This document shows, one piece after another, positions 5,509 to 6,866 of a stretch of DNA of 6,866 nt. Both the position numbers and the translations under genes were made by a program. This DNA is from Candidatus Cloacimonadota bacterium (GTDB lineage Bacteria; Cloacimonadota; Cloacimonadia; Cloacimonadales; Cloacimonadaceae), in the NCBI GenBank assembly GCA_028683635.1, contig JAQUHL010000107.1, forward strand, positions 1-6,866, written 5' to 3'. Numbering within the stretch: position 1 is the stretch's first letter; each line of letters begins with the position of its first letter. Below the pieces are notes generated by a model. The model worked only from the letters and a program-made list of their open reading frames with translations. It searched no databases and was not told where the DNA came from.

Positions 5509-6866
5509 CTACTTCATCATGATCATTTTGCGGGATTGGATATGCCCATCAGATTGCAAACGATAGAGATATATACCGCTGGCTGCTTTTCTCCCTGCCT
5601 GGTCTGTTCCATCCCAGCTTGTTTCAAAATTTCCCCGGGGAAGATTCTCGTTTACCAGAGTTTTTACCTTTTGTCCCTTCAGATTGAAGATCTCGAGCTT
5701 CACATTGGATGCTTTGGCAATGCTGTATTTAATGGATGTCGAAGGATTGAAAGGATTTGGATAGTTGGGATAAAGAGCACTGATCACAGGTGACTGGGCC
5801 AATTGCTCAGTAACGGCGACGGCATCACCCGAAAACATGGCGATGTTATCAATTGTCCAGCCTGGATCTGTAAATTCCTCATGGATAGATTGATCTGTAA
5901 GCCTGAATCTCAGATATACCATTTGTCCCAGATAGCTGTTCAGTGACACATATTCCCGGTGCCAGAAATCATATTTACCGGATTTTGACCACAGAGTTTG
6001 CCAGCTTTCGCCATCAGTGGAGATTTGAATCTGGGCAATATCATGAATCCATTCTGTATGCAAATGATGATCAAACCTGAGGAAAGCACTGGTATTAGAG
6101 GGTATCTGGATCGGGTTTGCCGAAGTGATATGCACATCACAATTCATGGCATAGAATCCGTTTCCGCCCCAGGAATCCGTAAGCGCATATCCGGAAGCGC
6201 TGAGGGCATTTTGACGCGCCCAGGGACCTTCAATTACCCAGCCTGCTGTGCCGGATTCCCAGTCTTCAGAAAAGAAGGTCTCGACCGGCGATAAATTGAT
6301 GTAGAAGCTGTTTTGCCCGGGGACAAGATCCACCGTGCTAAAATAGGGATGATAGCCTTCCGAAGTCACTTCCAGATTGTAGGTCCCCTCATAGGTATTG
6401 AGGAGAAAATCTCCATTTGTGATCAATGTATCCGGCTCTACATCGTGGAGAACGATCTTAGCAGGAATCGGCTCATTCCCGCTTCTCACCCAACCAGAGA
6501 AAACAGCATCAGCCTTTTTCTGAAGTTTCGCATTACGCAGAGTCCAGGAAGTATTGTTTACTGTAACTCCCTGAATCTGCAGGTCCTGATATCCCTTTTT
6601 CCTGAATAACAATGTGTATGATCCCGGTGCAATCGGACGCCAGTATCTTCCGGTCGCGGCTTTGGAAGTCCGGGGTTTAAACCAGGGTGCGTTTCTTTCT
6701 ACTACCTCAACCTGGGCTTGAAGAGGTTCTTGAGTATCTGCATCTTTGACGATGCCGGTAAGCATAGAATGCGAAGGAACCGCAGTGCCGATAGGCATGG
6801 CCCGATGGATCAGCCAACGCACTCCATTGCTGCATCTCTGCACTGTATTCACCATCAGTAGGGAAT
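5509..6866 (-). CDS. C-terminal part of a T9SS-secreted protein, probably an M14 zinc carboxypeptidase (N-terminus beyond window)
   Basis: The frame is open to the right edge and ends in TAG (5511-5509). Residues here are counted from the ATG at 6855-6853, which is probably internal because the codons before it are open and no ribosome site is visible. Residues 1-30 resemble the last helix of an M14 peptidase. Residues ~31-112 form a carboxypeptidase-regulatory-like beta domain (MLTGIVKDADTQEPLQAQVE, later GRYWRPIAPGSYTLLFRKKG). Residues ~116-191 look like a second such domain. Residues ~193-343 are a MAM/immune-inhibitor-A-like domain (EDWESGTAGWVIEGPW, ISTDGESWQTLW, PGWTIDNIAM). Residues ~358-448 are a T9SS type A sorting domain (LYPNYPNPFNPSTSIKYS, then TSWDGTDQAGRKAASGIYLY, ending KMIMMK). 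T9SS removes such domains while exporting the protein to the surface or medium. The catalytic zinc site would lie outside the window, so the peptidase call is inferred from domain order. Confidence 0.88.
   Translation of the reverse strand, partial: SLLMVNTVQRCSNGVRWLIHRAMPIGTAVPSHSMLTGIVKDADTQEPLQAQVEVVERNAPWFKPRTSKAATGRYWRPIAPGSYTLLFRKKGYQDLQIQGVTVNNTSWTLRNAKLQKKADAVFSGWVRSGNEPIPAKIVLHDVEPDTLITNGDFLLNTYEGTYNLEVTSEGYHPYFSTVDLVPGQNSFYINLSPVETFFSEDWESGTAGWVIEGPWARQNALSASGYALTDSWGGNGFYAMNCDVHITSANPIQIPSNTSAFLRFDHHLHTEWIHDIAQIQISTDGESWQTLWSKSGKYDFWHREYVSLNSYLGQMVYLRFRLTDQSIHEEFTDPGWTIDNIAMFSGDAVAVTEQLAQSPVISALYPNYPNPFNPSTSIKYSIAKASNVKLEIFNLKGQKVKTLVNENLPRGNFETSWDGTDQAGRKAASGIYLYRLQSDGHIQSRKMIMMK
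5520..5784 (-). other. T9SS type A C-terminal sorting domain
   Basis: These roughly 90 C-terminal residues carry the hallmarks of the type A sorting domain: YPNPFNPST near its start, VKLEIFNLKGQKVKTLV, a WDGTD turn followed by GRKAASGIYLYRL, and a basic, Met-rich end. This domain directs export through the type IX system across the outer membrane. Its presence implies a two-membrane bacterium of the Bacteroidota/Cloacimonadota type with T9SS genes elsewhere in the genome. Confidence 0.92.

Noticed and set aside
5377..5793. 138-codon plus-strand open frame starting in the intergenic region
   Set aside because: About two thirds lies antisense to the well-supported T9SS sorting domain, the translation shows no recognisable domain, and no ribosome site precedes the ATG.

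Overview
The window suggests a bacterium of the FCB superphylum, most likely Cloacimonadota or a close relative. The evidence is a minus-strand secreted protein ending in a classic type IX secretion (T9SS) type A sorting domain with the PNYPNPFNPSTSIKYS signature, together with a large tricorn-type peptidase. GC content looks moderate and the coding density is high. The phylum call is inference; no RNA marker gene is present.

Layout. Positions 2-3130 (+) hold a tricorn-type S41 peptidase open at the left edge. It has TolB/WD40-like beta-propeller repeats, an acidic linker, a PDZ domain and a C-terminal serine peptidase domain with its predicted catalytic residues in place. One reading frame runs through the whole region with no frameshift, but it is cut by TAA at 767-769 and TGA at 1424-1426. 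As written it is a pseudogene with two nonsense codons, unless the stops are read through or are sequence errors. Positions 3133-4020 (+) hold a cytoplasmic TPR-repeat protein starting 2 nt after the peptidase stop. Positions 4024-5214 (+) hold a type I mannose-6-phosphate isomerase (manA) starting 3 nt after the TPR stop. These three genes look like one operon.

Positions 5215-5508 are the intergenic space between converging genes. They contain an 87-bp element (5271-5357) bounded by a perfect 17-bp inverted repeat and carrying a GC-rich hairpin inside. Positions 5509-6866 (-) hold the C-terminal part of a secreted protein open at the right edge: two carboxypeptidase-regulatory-like beta domains, a MAM/immune-inhibitor-A-like domain and the T9SS sorting domain. 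It is most likely the tail of an M14 zinc carboxypeptidase.

Together the window is mostly ordinary peptide-catabolism and sugar-phosphate housekeeping. The two points worth a second look are the doubly interrupted but otherwise well-preserved tricorn gene and the palindromic intergenic element. I found no convincing new multi-gene system.
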